Shown: positions 40,141 through 50,869, numbered from the stretch's first letter. The stretch is 64,000 nucleotides of DNA from Timema cristinae (GCA_039000515.1 JBCFYV010000001.1:65353729-65417728), one strand, 5' to 3'. Notes: generated by a model from the sequence alone, not told the origin. Numbers and translations are program-made.

Positions 40141-41085
40141 ATTGCAACCTCTAACTGGCATGAAACCACATTGCCAGGGCCGTTTTAAGAAAATATCTGG
40201 TCCATGCAACCTCTAACTGGCATGAAACCACATTGCCAGGGCCGTTTTAAGAAAATATCTGTTCCATGCAACCTCTAACTGGCATGAAACCACATTGCCA
40301 GGGCTGTTTTAAGAAAATATTGTAGTCCATGCATTCTCTAACTGGCATGAAACCACATTGCCAGGGCCGTTTTAAGAAAATATCTTGTCATTGCAGATCT
40401 AACTGGCATGAAACCACATTACTAGGGCCGTTTTAAGAAAATATCTTGTCATTGCAACCTCTAACTGGCATGAAACCATATTGCCAGGGCCGTTTTAAGA
40501 AAATATCTGGTCCATGCAACCTCTAACTGGCATGAAACCATATTGCCAGGGCCGTTTTAAGAAAATATCTGTTCCATGCAACCTCTAACTGGCATGAAAC
40601 CACATTGCCAGGGCTGTTTTAAAGAAAATATCTGGTCCATGCAACCTCTAACTGGCATGAAACCATATTGCCAGGGCCGTTTTAAGAAAATATCTGGTCC
40701 ATGCAACCTCTAACTGGCATGAAACCACATTGCCAGGGCTGTTTTAAGAAAATATCTGGTCCATGCATTCTCTAACTGGCATGAAACCACATTGCCAGGG
40801 CTGTTTTAAGAAAATATCTGGTCATTGCAACCTCTAACTGGCATGAAACCACATTGCCAGGGCTGTTTTAAGAAAATATCTGGTCCATGCATTCTCTAAC
40901 TGGCATGAAACCACATTGCCAGGGCTGTTTTAAGGAAATATCTGGTCATTGCAACCTCTAACTGGCATGAAACCACATTTCCAGGGCTGTTTTAAGAAAA
41001 TATCTGGTCATTGCAACCTCTAACTGGCATGAAACCACATTGCCAGGGCTGTTTTAAGAAAATATCTGGTCCATGCAACCTTATA
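40078..41085. repeat. Minisatellite, 62-bp unit, about 16 copies, derived from the neighbouring LINE
   Basis: Unit starts ctggcatgaaac at 40093, 40155 and 40217 give a 62-bp period. The first unit is continuous with, and part of, the LINE coding sequence for the segment around FMPGRGYNDQIF (minus strand), and every later unit is a copy of that segment (gccagggccgttttaag, aaaatatctggtccatgcaa, cctctaactggcatgaaa). Since 62 is not a multiple of 3, the array cannot encode a repeated peptide in one frame. It ends near 41085. Confidence 0.93.
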
Positions 41086-41202
41086 AGAGCTATTGAGAAA
41101 AAAATAATGACCATAAAAATCAATGGCATAAGCCCGCATGCAAGCCATTTAGACTAAGCGACCACCGTCTGTTGGTAAAGACCATTTTCATCTTAAATAT
41201 TA

Positions 41203-41454
41203 CTCGCCTCAATGGCCGTATGGTCTAAGGCGTCATTCTCATGTTAAACCAGTACTAAGGAAGGGGATATTGGGGTCAAAACCCCGGTTGGGTCCAATGA
41301 TGGTGGTTTTTTTTTTAATTGTTTCCTACTCTCCTTCCAAGCAAATTCGGATGGATTCTCTCTAAAATACTTCCTTCCACATCCCGATCCCATTAGAGTA
41401 ATTATCATATAATATGTGTATAGCCTAAACAGGCAGTAAGACCTGATTAAAAAA
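41203..41454 (+). mobile_element. SINE family-1 copy
   Basis: The head starts ctcgcctcaatggccgta and tggtctaagg (A-box-like), with a B-box region ggggtcaaaaccccgg. The body has tcctactctccttccaagc, then gattctctctaaaat, and the 3' module tagcctaaacaggcagta plus agacctgat. It has the same architecture as the copy at 10965, with a mutated B-box. Confidence 0.72.
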
Positions 41455-41730
41455 CCATCGAGATTATTATGAAACTTTACGTTCTATGTAGACTCAAACA
41501 CAAACAAGTGGGCTTTGCAAGAAAATTTGTTTCCCTTATATTTCAAACCAAACTATGCCCATGGTAATTTTTTATGAATATACCATGTATGAGTACCTGT
41601 TCGAGCTATAATACATTATGTTTATTACATGTAGAGATGAGGAAAGAATAGTTTTATATGTAATGTACGCGAATTTGCATGTAAATGGTAAATGTAGTGG
41701 TAAATCATTAGAAAAAATAACTGCACTTTA

Positions 41731-41962
41731 GCCCGCATCGGTGATCGAATGATTCATAGATTAGACTGAATTTTTGATGATAGCAAGACTGGGTACAACT
41801 TGCTGTCAAGTGTACTGAGGCCTGAGAGGGTTTTAATAAATTGTTTATTATTTTTCCTCCACGCAAATGAAAGTACATATCCTCTAAATTCCGCATTTCT
41901 CTTTCTTACACCTTTGTGAAAATATGTGGAGAGCCCGAGCATGCTAGTAAATACGTGATATG
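41731..41962 (+). mobile_element. SINE family-1 copy, strongly diverged
   Basis: It begins gcccgcatcggtgatcga, continues with a gactgggtacaact B-box relic, the tttttcctccacgcaaatg and cctctaaattcc body blocks, and a 3' module relic gagcccgagcatgctag. Assigned by order of blocks. Confidence 0.6.
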
Positions 41963-42339
41963 CACGACATAAAAATTTGGGCCACGATTATAGCACAGTT
42001 AAATTTTATTTTAGTTAATAATAATTATGTCCCTACAAACTTTTTTAATATACTTTTATTTTAAATATGGTAAAATACGTGAAGAAAGAATGAGTAGACA
42101 AATAAATGGGAAAACAGTCCTAGCATACCTGAAAAGGATAGACAAATATTAACTTCCTAAATAAAAGCTGACCACGTCAGTCGAGATTATTAACAATGAG
42201 GCAATCCTGCCTGTCACAGATTTTCATCTTACTTTTCGTTTGAACTATCCAAATTTAATTTCACTATTTTAAAGTGATTAAGAAAGGAAGAATTTAGGGT
42301 AAATGTTCCCACATTTGCTTGAAAAGAAAGTGAGGAATC

Positions 42340-42600
42340 ATAGGAAAAATACCTCGGTACGTTCGGCCGAGATTATAATCCCAACTTCCTTGTCAGCGGC
42401 AAACTAGATTAGATGAGCTTGACATAATTCCACATTCCAAGTGTTTTGGCCGTGTTTATCAAACACTTTATCTCTAAAGGTATGTTTTATATGACAAGAG
42501 CGATACACCCAGCAGGATTTGAACTACGACCTCCCATTCCTCAGAAAACTAGACAAGACAAGACTCACGCCTTTGTTTGTGTTCCTATCAGTGTGTTAAA
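42340..42600 (-). mobile_element. Possible tRNA-headed SINE on the minus strand
   Basis: The plus-strand text cagcaggatttgaactac is the complement of a B-box (gttcaaatcctgc) and lies about 60 bases from an A-box-like region, as in a tRNA head. The rest of the body does not match families 1 or 2 clearly. It could also be a chance tRNA-like word. Confidence 0.35.
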
Positions 42601-42610
42601 AAGAATGTTG

Positions 42611-42957
42611 TTTTAGGACTTATGCCAGCATGCCATACAAATTTAGGTCTTGTGCTTGTTGGCTTGTGAGATTAGGTCTTGTGGGATTAGGTCTTATAAA
42701 ATTAGGTCCAATGAAGTTAGGTCTTAAAAAATTAGGTCCACTGCCTGTTTTAACAGTTAATGATATTTTAAAGTAATATATGAAAAATTAATTTTAGGTC
42801 CAGTGCCTTTAGGTCTAGTAAAGTTAGGAGCTGTAAAATTAGGTCTTATAAAGTTAGGTGTTATAAAGTTAGTTCTTATAAAGTTAGGTGTTATGAAGTT
42901 AAGAAATTTAGTTTAGGAGTTGTGACTTTAGGTCTTATAATTTTAGGTCCACTGCCG
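42611..42957. repeat. Irregular repeat with a 15-16-bp motif (ttaggtcttataaag)
   Basis: About 18 imperfect copies of ttaggtcttataaag, spaced mostly 15 or 16 bp, interrupted near 42740-42790 by non-repeat sequence. On the minus strand between 42900 and 42784 the 15-bp phase is kept well enough to read PNFIR, TNFIT, PNFIR, PNFTA, PNFTR without a stop. The frame breaks on either side, so a functional protein is not supported. Confidence 0.75.
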
Positions 42958-43814
42958 CATGTCCGTATTTAGTACCTCCCCTACATAGCTAAAAAATACT
43001 CAAGATAGCTTCTCTAGATGCATGTCATTTTTATTTGTTCACCTCCAAACGCTACCCTACCCTTTTCCCGTAATTTTGTCCTGGCTACAGCATTGAGTTT
43101 GGGGTGGACTTGTTTGTCTACTAACCTTATTGCACTTCACTTGGTCCTACCAAAAATATACGAATGGCACAGGGGGAAAAATTGAACTATTATGTGTGCA
43201 CAAACAAGTTTCGCCAACTGACAAACGACATAGCAATACAACAACTGAACTAAGCTTAAAGCATCCTTTGTCCGCAAGATTGGCGCACACAATCTATCCC
43301 TCCGCTACTCCTTACGCAGTGTCTGAAGTAAAAAAGTGCAGTTTAGAAAATAGCTTTCACTTCCTCTTTAATTGCAACCTTAACTTCACCAACAAGTGTC
43401 AAGGGGTACCCTACCATACAAACCTCTGCTGTCAGGCTAATGTAGTAACATAAACATTTAGGTTTGGGAACATACTAATGTAATAAAACAAAATATGCTT
43501 TTACTGCTCTAAGGAGAATTATTTGGGTGATTGCCCGCCAGATGGTGGAATGGGGAAAACTGCCCCGTTCTCCCTCCTTTGGGTGTGCCCGATAAAAGAA
43601 AATTGACATAATAACAATATGACACTAACTAAAGGTCTCGCGTCACCCCTTAACAGCCCTTTAACCGCTCTAAACATTCCAACAGGTGCTATACTGGGAC
43701 TCATTGTTCCTACAATGTTTCATCGCACATGTCAGACAAATAAAAAAAAATAGTGAGCATTGCACTCACCCCTCGACCAACGGAGGGCTAAATGTCTTAT
43801 TTGCATTATTGCAA
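42958..43814. other. Intergenic, no recognised gene
   Basis: A 107-codon open frame at 43130-43453 has no recognisable domain and is probably chance. A short hairpin (gtgagcattgcactcac) lies near 43754. The segment 43519-43740 is less AT-rich than its surroundings but not identified. Confidence 0.4.
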
Positions 43815-43965
43815 TATTTTGTCGCCAAGAGGTGAAGCCTGGGCCGAGGGCGTAAACTTGAGAAACTCAAGAGTGCACCGGCCCGAGGGCTGGCGGGCCA
43901 GTCCGAACCTAACTGTAGCACATTTGTGAATTAAAGTAGCTTAAATGGCACTCTTGGTGGCAATA
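43815..43965. other. GC-rich segment with nested inverted repeats
   Basis: In AT-rich surroundings this 150-bp stretch folds well on paper. A perfect hairpin CTTGAGAAACTCAAG (43857-43871) lies inside GGGCCG (43841-43846) pairing with CGGCCC (43879-43884). Outer arms cgccaagaggtg (43823-43834) and cactcttggtggc (43949-43961) are imperfectly complementary. Near-direct repeats gggccgagggc and ggcccgagggc overlap the stem. The right side (ctggcgggccagtccgaacc) recalls subterminal sequence of some DNA transposons; identity not established. Confidence 0.5.
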
Positions 43966-44519
43966 GGGGACAAGGCGCTATCTTGTTAGTCACCTACAGT
44001 TTTAAAAACTGTAAGAAAATCTTTTATTTTAGGCATAATACTTATATTTTTATTTTCTAAATTTCATTTAGGTTAAGATCTTGGTTTAGTCTTAGCAACT
44101 GATTTAGTAAAACTATGTCTTAATTGTAATGTAATAATTTCAATTCATAATGAATTGCCCATACGACACTTAAGTAAATCTGTTTTAGATTTGTGTTTTT
44201 GTGGCGACTTGATGTTGATTGTTGCTAGAGTTTGCTTGGCCATGGATAATAGTATCAAGTGTAAATAATACTTCTAGTTTGAAAAGGTCATTTAATCAAA
44301 ATAATTGCAAACTTTTAGGTAAGGACACCTTTCTATTTTTGATGAAAAAACATCTAAGAGAACTTTCACATTATGCTCATGAGCATTTATTTATTTTTTA
44401 ATATTTAAAAATGTATTTGTGAGAATAACTTATTTCTGAGGACGTTAGTTCATCTTTTGAGAAACTGTTGTATATATTTTTGGACTTAGCTCTGGTTTTG
44501 TGTGTGTGTTTTTTTGTTT
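43966..44519. other. Intergenic, no recognised feature
   Basis: AT-rich, no supportable gene. Confidence 0.4.
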
Positions 44520-45840
44520 TGTTTTTTCTCGGGGTGGGGGGGGGGGAAATGCTTTTACGCACAGTGGGTCGGACTCGGTTTGGATGTTGACCAAACCCAT
44601 ACCGACTAAAAAACCTAACCCTCTTCTCCTCGCCTCTGTTACTCTCCCATGGAACCGCCGTTAGGTATTACTTCGTGAGGGGCGGCATTAGCTGTTGTTC
44701 TGCTCCTCCTTCTGTTATTTGACCTCTCCTACTTCCCCGTTCCCACCTAGATGTTGGTGGCGGGATTAAGGATGTCCTAGGCTCCTTCCTTCTGATTCTA
44801 TTTTCCTACTCTCCTGCTCTTTGTGACGTAGACCCTTGAGGACTTCCGTCCGAACGTGCTTGTCGCCTCCCACGCTGCCTCTGATGACAGCATCATATCC
44901 CCTAAGTTTCCTTGCGTAATCTTTCCCTCTACTGTGACCTCCAGTTTTCCACGCTGGGTATCATACCGAGGACACGTGAAGAACACGTGCTCGGCATTCT
45001 CCTCTACTCCGCGACAGGTGGGGCACTCAGGGAATCCTCATACTTAAACTTGTATAGGTATGCCCGGAAGCACCCGTGTCCCGAGATCATCTGTGTCAAG
45101 TAGTAATTGACAGCTCCGTGGCTGTGGTTGTACCACTTATCCACTTCGGGAATCAAACGGTAAGTCCATCTCCCATTGGTGGAGACTGCTTCACCACTCC
45201 TGCCTCTTCAACTCCTTTGCACTCAGCGATGTTATACCTTTGCTTTTCCGCCAAGACCCCAATCGGCAGCCCTCCAGCGATAACGCTAACCGCATCTTCT
45301 GATACCGTGCGAAACGTACTTGCTATTCGTAAAGTGCTCAGCCGGTAGACTGGTGCCACTTTACGACGGGACTCCTGGAGCGTCAGTACATCGGCCCATA
45401 TGGAAATTCCATACGTGAGGACTGACGTGACGACTGATGACAGGAGTGCTTTCCTTCTCTGTTTGGGGCCTCCCACATTGGGCATGAGCCGTGATAGAAC
45501 ACCCCCAACCACAAACACCTTGGTACTGGAATGCTCCACCTGCTGCTTAAAGTTGAGTCTCGAGTCGAGCATCACCCCCAAATACCGAATGCACCGCTGG
45601 TTCGTGATCTCATGCTTACCGGCTTGCAGTGAGATCGTCTCAAGCTTCTTATTGCTGGTGATCAATACTGCCTCGGTTTTGTGCTCTGCCAGCTTCAGGC
45701 CAACCGAATCCATCCACCAGTGAATCCTCGTGAATGTGACCTTGAAGAGGTTTCCGATGTCCTCCAGGTGTTTTCCTACAATGACAAGAGCGACATCATC
45801 AGCGAAGGCCACGGGTGTCACTGCTCTTGGTAGCACGAGC
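44520..45840 (-). pseudogene. R1-like LINE, 5'-truncated, C-terminal half of reverse transcriptase and 3' UTR
   Basis: Minus strand. The open part (45836-45153) starts just before the catalytic FADDVALV and continues with RIHWWMDSVGLKLAEHKTEA, RYLGVMLDSRLNFKQQVEH, LLSSVVTSVLTYGISIWADV and RTVSEDAVSVIAGGLPIGVL, a succession typical of R1-clade elements of arthropods. After a frameshift come SGHGCFRAYLYKF and then, after another, FFTCPRYDTQRGKLE, matching the C-terminal zinc-knuckle region of this clade. 44520-44790 is probably the 3' UTR. The 5' end stops at 45840 next to a (GT)n tract, so this is a dead truncated insertion. R1 elements proper target rDNA; there is no rDNA here. Confidence 0.9.
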
Positions 45841-45846
45841 TTCAGA

Positions 45847-45893
45847 AGTGTGTGTGTGTGTGTGTGTGTGTGCGTGCGTGCATGCGTGTGTGT
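45847..45893. repeat. (GT)n microsatellite
   Basis: GT dinucleotide run with some GC and AT interruptions, abutting the truncated end of the R1-like LINE. Confidence 0.95.
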
Positions 45894-46542
45894 GAATAAT
45901 CTAATTTAATCATATCATTGGAGATACGGAGGTGTAATTTTCTGTTAGCTTGTCTCGAAAAGTTTTCTTAAGATATTTTGCAAGTATTATGTATTTGAGG
46001 ATACATATAAACTTGTGTGCAATAAGTAGTATGCAGTTAGGATTTATACAAAGCTATGATTTACATCATAAGGAAAATGTGTTCGGGAAGCTTTTCTGCC
46101 CCTGTTAAGTTGTGCTTCTTCTTTGTAACATGGCATATGGGAGTATTTTTGATTAAGTGTTTATTCGCTCATAAGAACTATTGTATTTTTTTGTTTCTGT
46201 CCATTAATTGCTAGATTCAATTTTGAGTTTTAAGTACGCATGTTGTTTAGGTTGCTATTCAATTTATTCACTGATGAACTATTTATGCTATTAATATTGA
46301 ATAAATATAGTTATATTATAAGTTCTGGTTGTGTTAAATCTATTATTTTGGGAACCCTCCCCTTAGTGCGGGATTATTTTTGTGCATCCTAACACCTCTA
46401 CTGTTCCTTGTTATTTCAATTGTTTGTATACCAACTTTTTTTTCTTTTTACTGTCTATTAAAAATGGTTGCTTCAAATCTAAGTAGCCTGTCAAGCTATT
46501 AGTCCAGTCATGATACTGAATGACTGTTGGTCTATATTCCAG
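45894..46542. other. Adal upstream intron or intergenic sequence
   Basis: No coding exon recognised. If the Adal gene has its usual short first exon, it must lie here or further upstream, but I could not find it. A splice acceptor (ctatattccag) closes the interval. Confidence 0.4.
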
Positions 46543-46679
46543 GAGCTGCATGCCCATCTAAATGGTTCTCTTAGCAATAAAACACTGCAAGAACTTCATC
46601 AACTAGAAAACAAAGGAGATGTCACCTGGGATCAATGGGATGCAATCATTGCTCATGGAAGTATTAGAACTCTTCAAGA
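46543..46679 (+). CDS. Adal: Adenosine deaminase-like protein, internal exon (HxH metal site)
   Basis: 137-bp exon encoding ELHAHLNGSLSNKTLQELHQ and onward to GSIRTLQE. HAHLNG holds the two N-terminal histidines that bind the catalytic zinc in adenosine/AMP deaminase-like TIM-barrel enzymes. ADAL deaminates N6-methyl-AMP and related nucleotides to IMP in the cytosol. The acceptor is ctatattccag before 46543. The donor is GTAGGT at 46680, leaving two bases (GA) that join the A at 49970 to make the Glu codon. A donor four bases later would put a TAG in frame, which supports this choice. The exon for the start codon is not identified. Confidence 0.9.
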
Positions 46680-48029
46680 GTAGGTATAGGCTTAAACCTA
46701 AAAACCTATAATATGTTGGTTCCCCCTTCCTTCTCATCGCCATCCTTAACCCAATTGGATGGATACAATATTATTATTATTTATCACTTCTTTCTTTGTT
46801 TTGCTAAAATTTGTAATGTAATGTAATGATGTTAAATGTAATAGAGATTTAAAAGTATTTAAAACATTTGTTTTGTTCAGAATTAATTTTTTAAATCTTC
46901 AATTTTCAATTAGTATAGTCTAAAAACAGGTATTGGCCAAATATAATTAAACTTGATCATAATTTTGACAAAGCTATGAAAAATATCAGGTAAATTCTAG
47001 GCCTCTATCTACAAACTTTTTTTGTTGGTTATACTTGAATCTGCAAGAGCCTAATGCGGGAATACCCCTACTTTCTTCCTAACATTTTATTATTCATTCA
47101 TAATCGTCGAAACAAGATTTCTTATTCATGTTTTTTTTTTTATATTAAACACTATATTTTCTGGAAATTTAAATACATATGATTTTATATTTTATTAAAA
47201 TCATGATGCCTAATATAATTATAACTTTTATATTTACATTTTTATATGTAGAGGAAAAGCAAGCAACATATTTTATAATATTGAATTTTTTACAAAATAA
47301 TCAGTTCCAGGATTGTCTTGTAAGCATTCAGCGAATTACAAAATATATCTAGAGAATAATATGATGGCTTCTAGTGGCGTGTTTTGTTAATTATTGACTG
47401 CTATAATTTAATTACAGGCTTATAATATTTATTATTAATTTGATCGAATGTTTCCTAATCCACAACAACCATAATACTTTAATAATTGTGTGAGATACTC
47501 ACATAATCAGTGGCGAAGCTAACAACATGAAAAGGAGGAAACTCAAGTGGTACCGACACTTTAGCCAAGTCAGTAGCGAGTCTTTCTACTGAGTCAAGGG
47601 TCTCAGGTTCGATTACAGGCATAGCTGAATAATGAAATGAGGATTTCCCCTTTCATAGTGATAAATTAACGGCAGGTGACTGAATGTTGTGTCTGTTCTC
47701 GATTTAAATTACCGTATCTAAGTCGTGTACCGATATAATCATTCGGGACAGAAAGTGCATGTTAAATACCACAAATAAATAATAAACAAAAATAAGAGAC
47801 TAAGCGAGGGCTACAATAGTTTGCATAGTCCTTTAGTAGTAATTTGTAATAAAAGACATTCTGTTCTCAAAATATTAAAAGTAACTTATATTTGACTAAT
47901 TAGAATATAAAAGTTGGAAATAATTTGTGTGGTATAGTTTTTTTATACATAATATTACAAGTAATTTTGGTCTAATAATATGTTAACCTGGTATTTAAAT
48001 ACCAATTCAATTTGGAAATTGTTGAAACT
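46680..48029. other. Adal intron, left part, with a probable SINE near 47560-47780
   Basis: Intronic AT-rich sequence. Near 47615 the words gggtctcaggttcgattac give a B-box in the same context as the SINE at 5224-5579, so a plus-strand family-2 SINE probably lies at about 47560-47780; its ends and target duplication were not determined. The text cagtggcgaagcta at 47507 resembles a hAT terminus, but no partner end was found. Confidence 0.5.
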
Positions 48030-49380
48030 AGCTCCTTCTAGAGATTAATATCGGCACTCCTGGAGCAGGGGAATAGCTCCTTCTAGAGGTTAATATCGGC
48101 ACTCTTGGAGCAGGGGAATAGCTCCTTCTATAGGTTAATATTGACACTTCTGGAGCAGGGAATAGCTCCTAAAGATTAATATCGACACTCTTGGAGTAGA
48201 GCAAGAGGAGAATAGCTCCTTCTAGAGATTAATATCGACACTCCTGGAGTAGAGCAAGAGGAGAATAGCTCCTTATAGAGGTTAATATCGGCACTTTTGG
48301 AGCAGGGGAAGAGGGGAATAGCTCCTTCTATAGGTTAATATCGACACTCCTAGAGTAGAGAGAGAGGAGAATAGCTCCTTCTATAGGTTAATATCGACAC
48401 TCCTGGAGTAGAGCAAGAGGAGAATAGCTCCTTCTATAGGTTAATATCAACACTCCTGGAGCAGGGGAATAGCTCCTTCTAGAGGTTAATATCGGCACTC
48501 TTGGAGCAGGGGAAGAGGGGAATAGCTCCTTCTAGAGGTTAATATCGACACTCCTGGAGTAGAGCAAGAGGAGAATAGCTCCTATAGGTTAATATTGACA
48601 CTCCTGGAGTAGAACAAGAGGGGAATAGCTGCTTCTAGAGGTTAATATCGACACTCCTGGAGCAGGGAATAGCTCCTTCTAAAGGTTAATATCGGCACTC
48701 TTGGAGCAGGGGAAGAGGGGAATAGCTCCTTCTAGAGGTTAATATCGACACTCCTGGAGTAGAGGAAGAGGGAATAGCTCCTTCTAGAGTTTAATATCGA
48801 CACTCCTGGAGTATAACAAGAGGAGAATAGCTCCTTCTAGAGATTAATATCGGCACTCCTGGAGCAGGGGAATAGCTCCTTCTAGAGCTTAATATCGACA
48901 CTCCTGGAGTAAAGCAAGAGGAGAATAGCTCCTTCTATAGGTTAATATCGGCACTCTTGGAGCAGGGGAAGAGGGGAATAGCTCCTTCTAGAGGTTAATA
49001 TCGGCACTCTTGGAGCAGGGGAAGAGGGGAATAGCTCCTTCTAGAGGTTAATATCGACACTCCTGGAGCAGGGGAATAGCTCCTTCTAGAGTTTAATATC
49101 GGCACTCCTGGAGCAGGGGAATAGCTCCTTCTAGAGCTTAATATCGACACTCCTGGAGTAAAGCAAGAGGGGAATAGCTCCTCCTAGAGGCTAATATTGA
49201 CACTCCTGGAGTAAAGCAAGAGGGGAATAGCTCCTTCTAGAGGTTAATATCGACACTCCTGGAGCAGGGGAAGAGGGGAATAGCTCCTTCTAGAGGTTAA
49301 TATCGTCACTTTTGGAGCAGGGCAAGAGGGGAATAGTTCCTTTGAAAGGTTAATTGCGGCACTCTGAGTAGAATAAGAAG
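48030..49380. repeat. Minisatellite in the Adal intron, two unit lengths (about 45 and 53 bp)
   Basis: About 27 units, each with gctccttctagaggttaa, tatcgacactcctggag and then either caggggaata (short unit) or tagagcaagaggagaata or cagggggaagagggg-like (long unit). The length difference is an extra 8-9 bp purine block (caagaggag / gaagaggg). Short and long forms and the gac/ggc and cct/ctt variants are interspersed, suggesting shuffling of at least three unit types. It decays at the right end (ttgaaaggttaattgcgg). Confidence 0.93.
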
Positions 49381-49969
49381 GACAGATTTATTAAAGAAGT
49401 GATGATGGCTATACAAAAGCTTTTTATCACACGGTATTGGGAGTCTTAATAGGGCAATTGAAGAGAAAACCATACTTCTTTGTTGCAAGAATCATTAATG
49501 TAAGTTAGAAGGCTTTGGGAGGTGTTAATAAAATTGCAATAGCATCTAAACCTTGCTATTTATATCTCCTAGCTGTCCAGTTGGATGTTTAGGGTGACTT
49601 GCCCTCATAGTCTACTCTGACCCAATCCCCTGGGTTTATATGGTTAACAGTTTATCTTATCACTTTGGCAGGCTATAAACCCTGTTCATGAACATTTTTC
49701 TTATTGACTAACTAACCAAAATACTTTTATTATGTTTCCATCCAACATTTCAAATTTTTTAAGTAATTCTATATGATTTGGATGTAAATTCATTGCCAGG
49801 AATAACTTACCTTGAATTCTTAAAGTCACACATTCAAGTAAAACTTTATGAATTAGTTTTAATTTTAATAAAAGTTAGACGCTAGATCCAAAACATAGTG
49901 GTTACAAATTTTTGAACCAGGGACTGGCTATTAATTCAATCTAAGCCCAAGGGAAAGTGTTTGCTTAAG
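49381..49969. other. Adal intron, right part
   Basis: No feature recognised; ends in the splice acceptor gtttgcttaag. Confidence 0.5.
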
Positions 49970-50161
49970 ATGTTTCCAGATGTTCAGTGTGGCTCATAGC
50001 TTGACGTCATCACCTGCATCATTGTTCAAAGCCACTAGAGAGGTAATACACGAGTTTTCAGAAGATGGAGTGGTGTATCTTGAGCTAAGAAGCACTCCAC
50101 GACAAGTATCTAGGACTATGACTAAAACTCAATACATTCAAGCAATTATTGATGCTATTCT
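49970..50161 (+). CDS. Adal: Adenosine deaminase-like protein, internal exon
   Basis: 192-bp exon. With the preceding exon it reads ECFQMFSVAHSLTSSPASLF and KATREVIHEF, then SEDGVVYLELRSTPR and TKTQYIQAIIDAI. The DGVxYLELRSTPR block is a hallmark of the ADAL subfamily and forms part of the nucleotide-binding barrel. The acceptor is gtttgcttaag (ends 49969); the donor GTGAGT begins at 50162. Intron phase agrees on both sides: it takes one base to complete Glu and leaves two bases (CT) of a Leu codon. The intron before it is about 3.3 kb. Confidence 0.93.
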
Positions 50162-50755
50162 GTGAGTACTAAAGTACAAACATAGTAATGTGACTTAAGT
50201 TTGTTTTCTTTAGTATATTTTGTTACTCTTTCAGTTAAGGGTGTATTACCCAAAGTTAATAAAATACTGACTAGGCCTATATTAATTGTCCAAACAAAAC
50301 ATGAGTCATTGCCTTAAATATAAATTAAATTGCTAGGTACTTTATACACAGTGTTTACTAAAACTGTGGGATTTTGGCCCCTGGAGCAAAAAGTCTTGGA
50401 AAAACCAAATGATGCAAATATATCATATTTGGCATGTTAGGATTGCTCAGTGAGATTTATTAATAAAACTAAATATTATTTCAACAAATGCATGAAAAAT
50501 GGCCAAATAAGTGTAATAGATTATCCCGGTATCTCACCAACAAACTAAAATGTGTCATCGAACCAGTGATTCAGCTTAATGGATACTTTTGGAAGCCTGA
50601 AAATACTGCACTGACAAGGTTATACATATCAGAGAACTTGCAGTGAGCATCATTTTTAAAGCCAGATTGAAACCAAGATTAGCTACCAAAATCAAGAATC
50701 AAATGGCCGAAGCTATTGTTTTTGCTTTTATAGAGGAATTCTCCATCTATATATA
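50162..50755. other. Adal intron, no recognised feature
   Basis: AT-rich intronic sequence; nothing recognised. Confidence 0.45.
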
Positions 50756-50869
50756 TTCTGAAAATTGAAAAATGACACCTGGACACGGGAATCAAACCCG
50801 GGACCTTTGGCTTAGTATGCCAATGCTATACCACTGAGCTATCCAAGTGTCATTTTTAAATTTTCAGAA
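50756..50869 (-). mobile_element. Palindromic element: tRNA-like cloverleaf on a 28-bp inverted repeat
   Basis: Inverted repeats ttctgaaaattgaaaaatga-cacctgga (50756-50783) and its imperfect complement (50842-50869) enclose a minus-strand tRNA-like core. Core features: perfect 7-bp acceptor stem (ACTTGGA with TCCAGGT) that continues into the long inverted repeat; A-box TAGCTCAGTGG; perfect 5-bp anticodon stem TTGGC/GCCAA with loop ATACTAA (triplet ACT); B-box GGTTTGATTCC; and a TTTTT pol III terminator within the repeat. The T-stem has one extra base and one mismatch, and the D-stem one mismatch, so a functional canonical tRNA is unlikely (an ACT anticodon would be serine, which needs a long variable arm that is missing). 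Best read as a small tRNA-derived element. Confidence 0.65.

Noticed and set aside
42611..42957. Interstitial telomere (TTAGG)n tract
   Set aside because: TTAGG occurs only as part of a longer 15-16-bp unit, never as consecutive pentamers.
43130..43453. 107-codon open frame
   Set aside because: No recognisable domain, unremarkable composition, no splice or promoter context; probably chance.
46680..46690. Adal exon extended to a donor after the TAG at 46680-46682
   Set aside because: It would place a stop in frame; the GTAGGT donor at 46680 keeps the frame and joins to the next exon in the right phase.
47507..47530. hAT-like terminus cagtggcgaagcta
   Set aside because: No matching opposite terminus or 8-bp duplication found nearby.
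50756..50869. Functional tRNA gene
   Set aside because: Extra base and mismatch in the T-stem, mismatch in the D-stem, an ACT triplet without the long variable arm of serine tRNAs, and embedding in a long inverted repeat.
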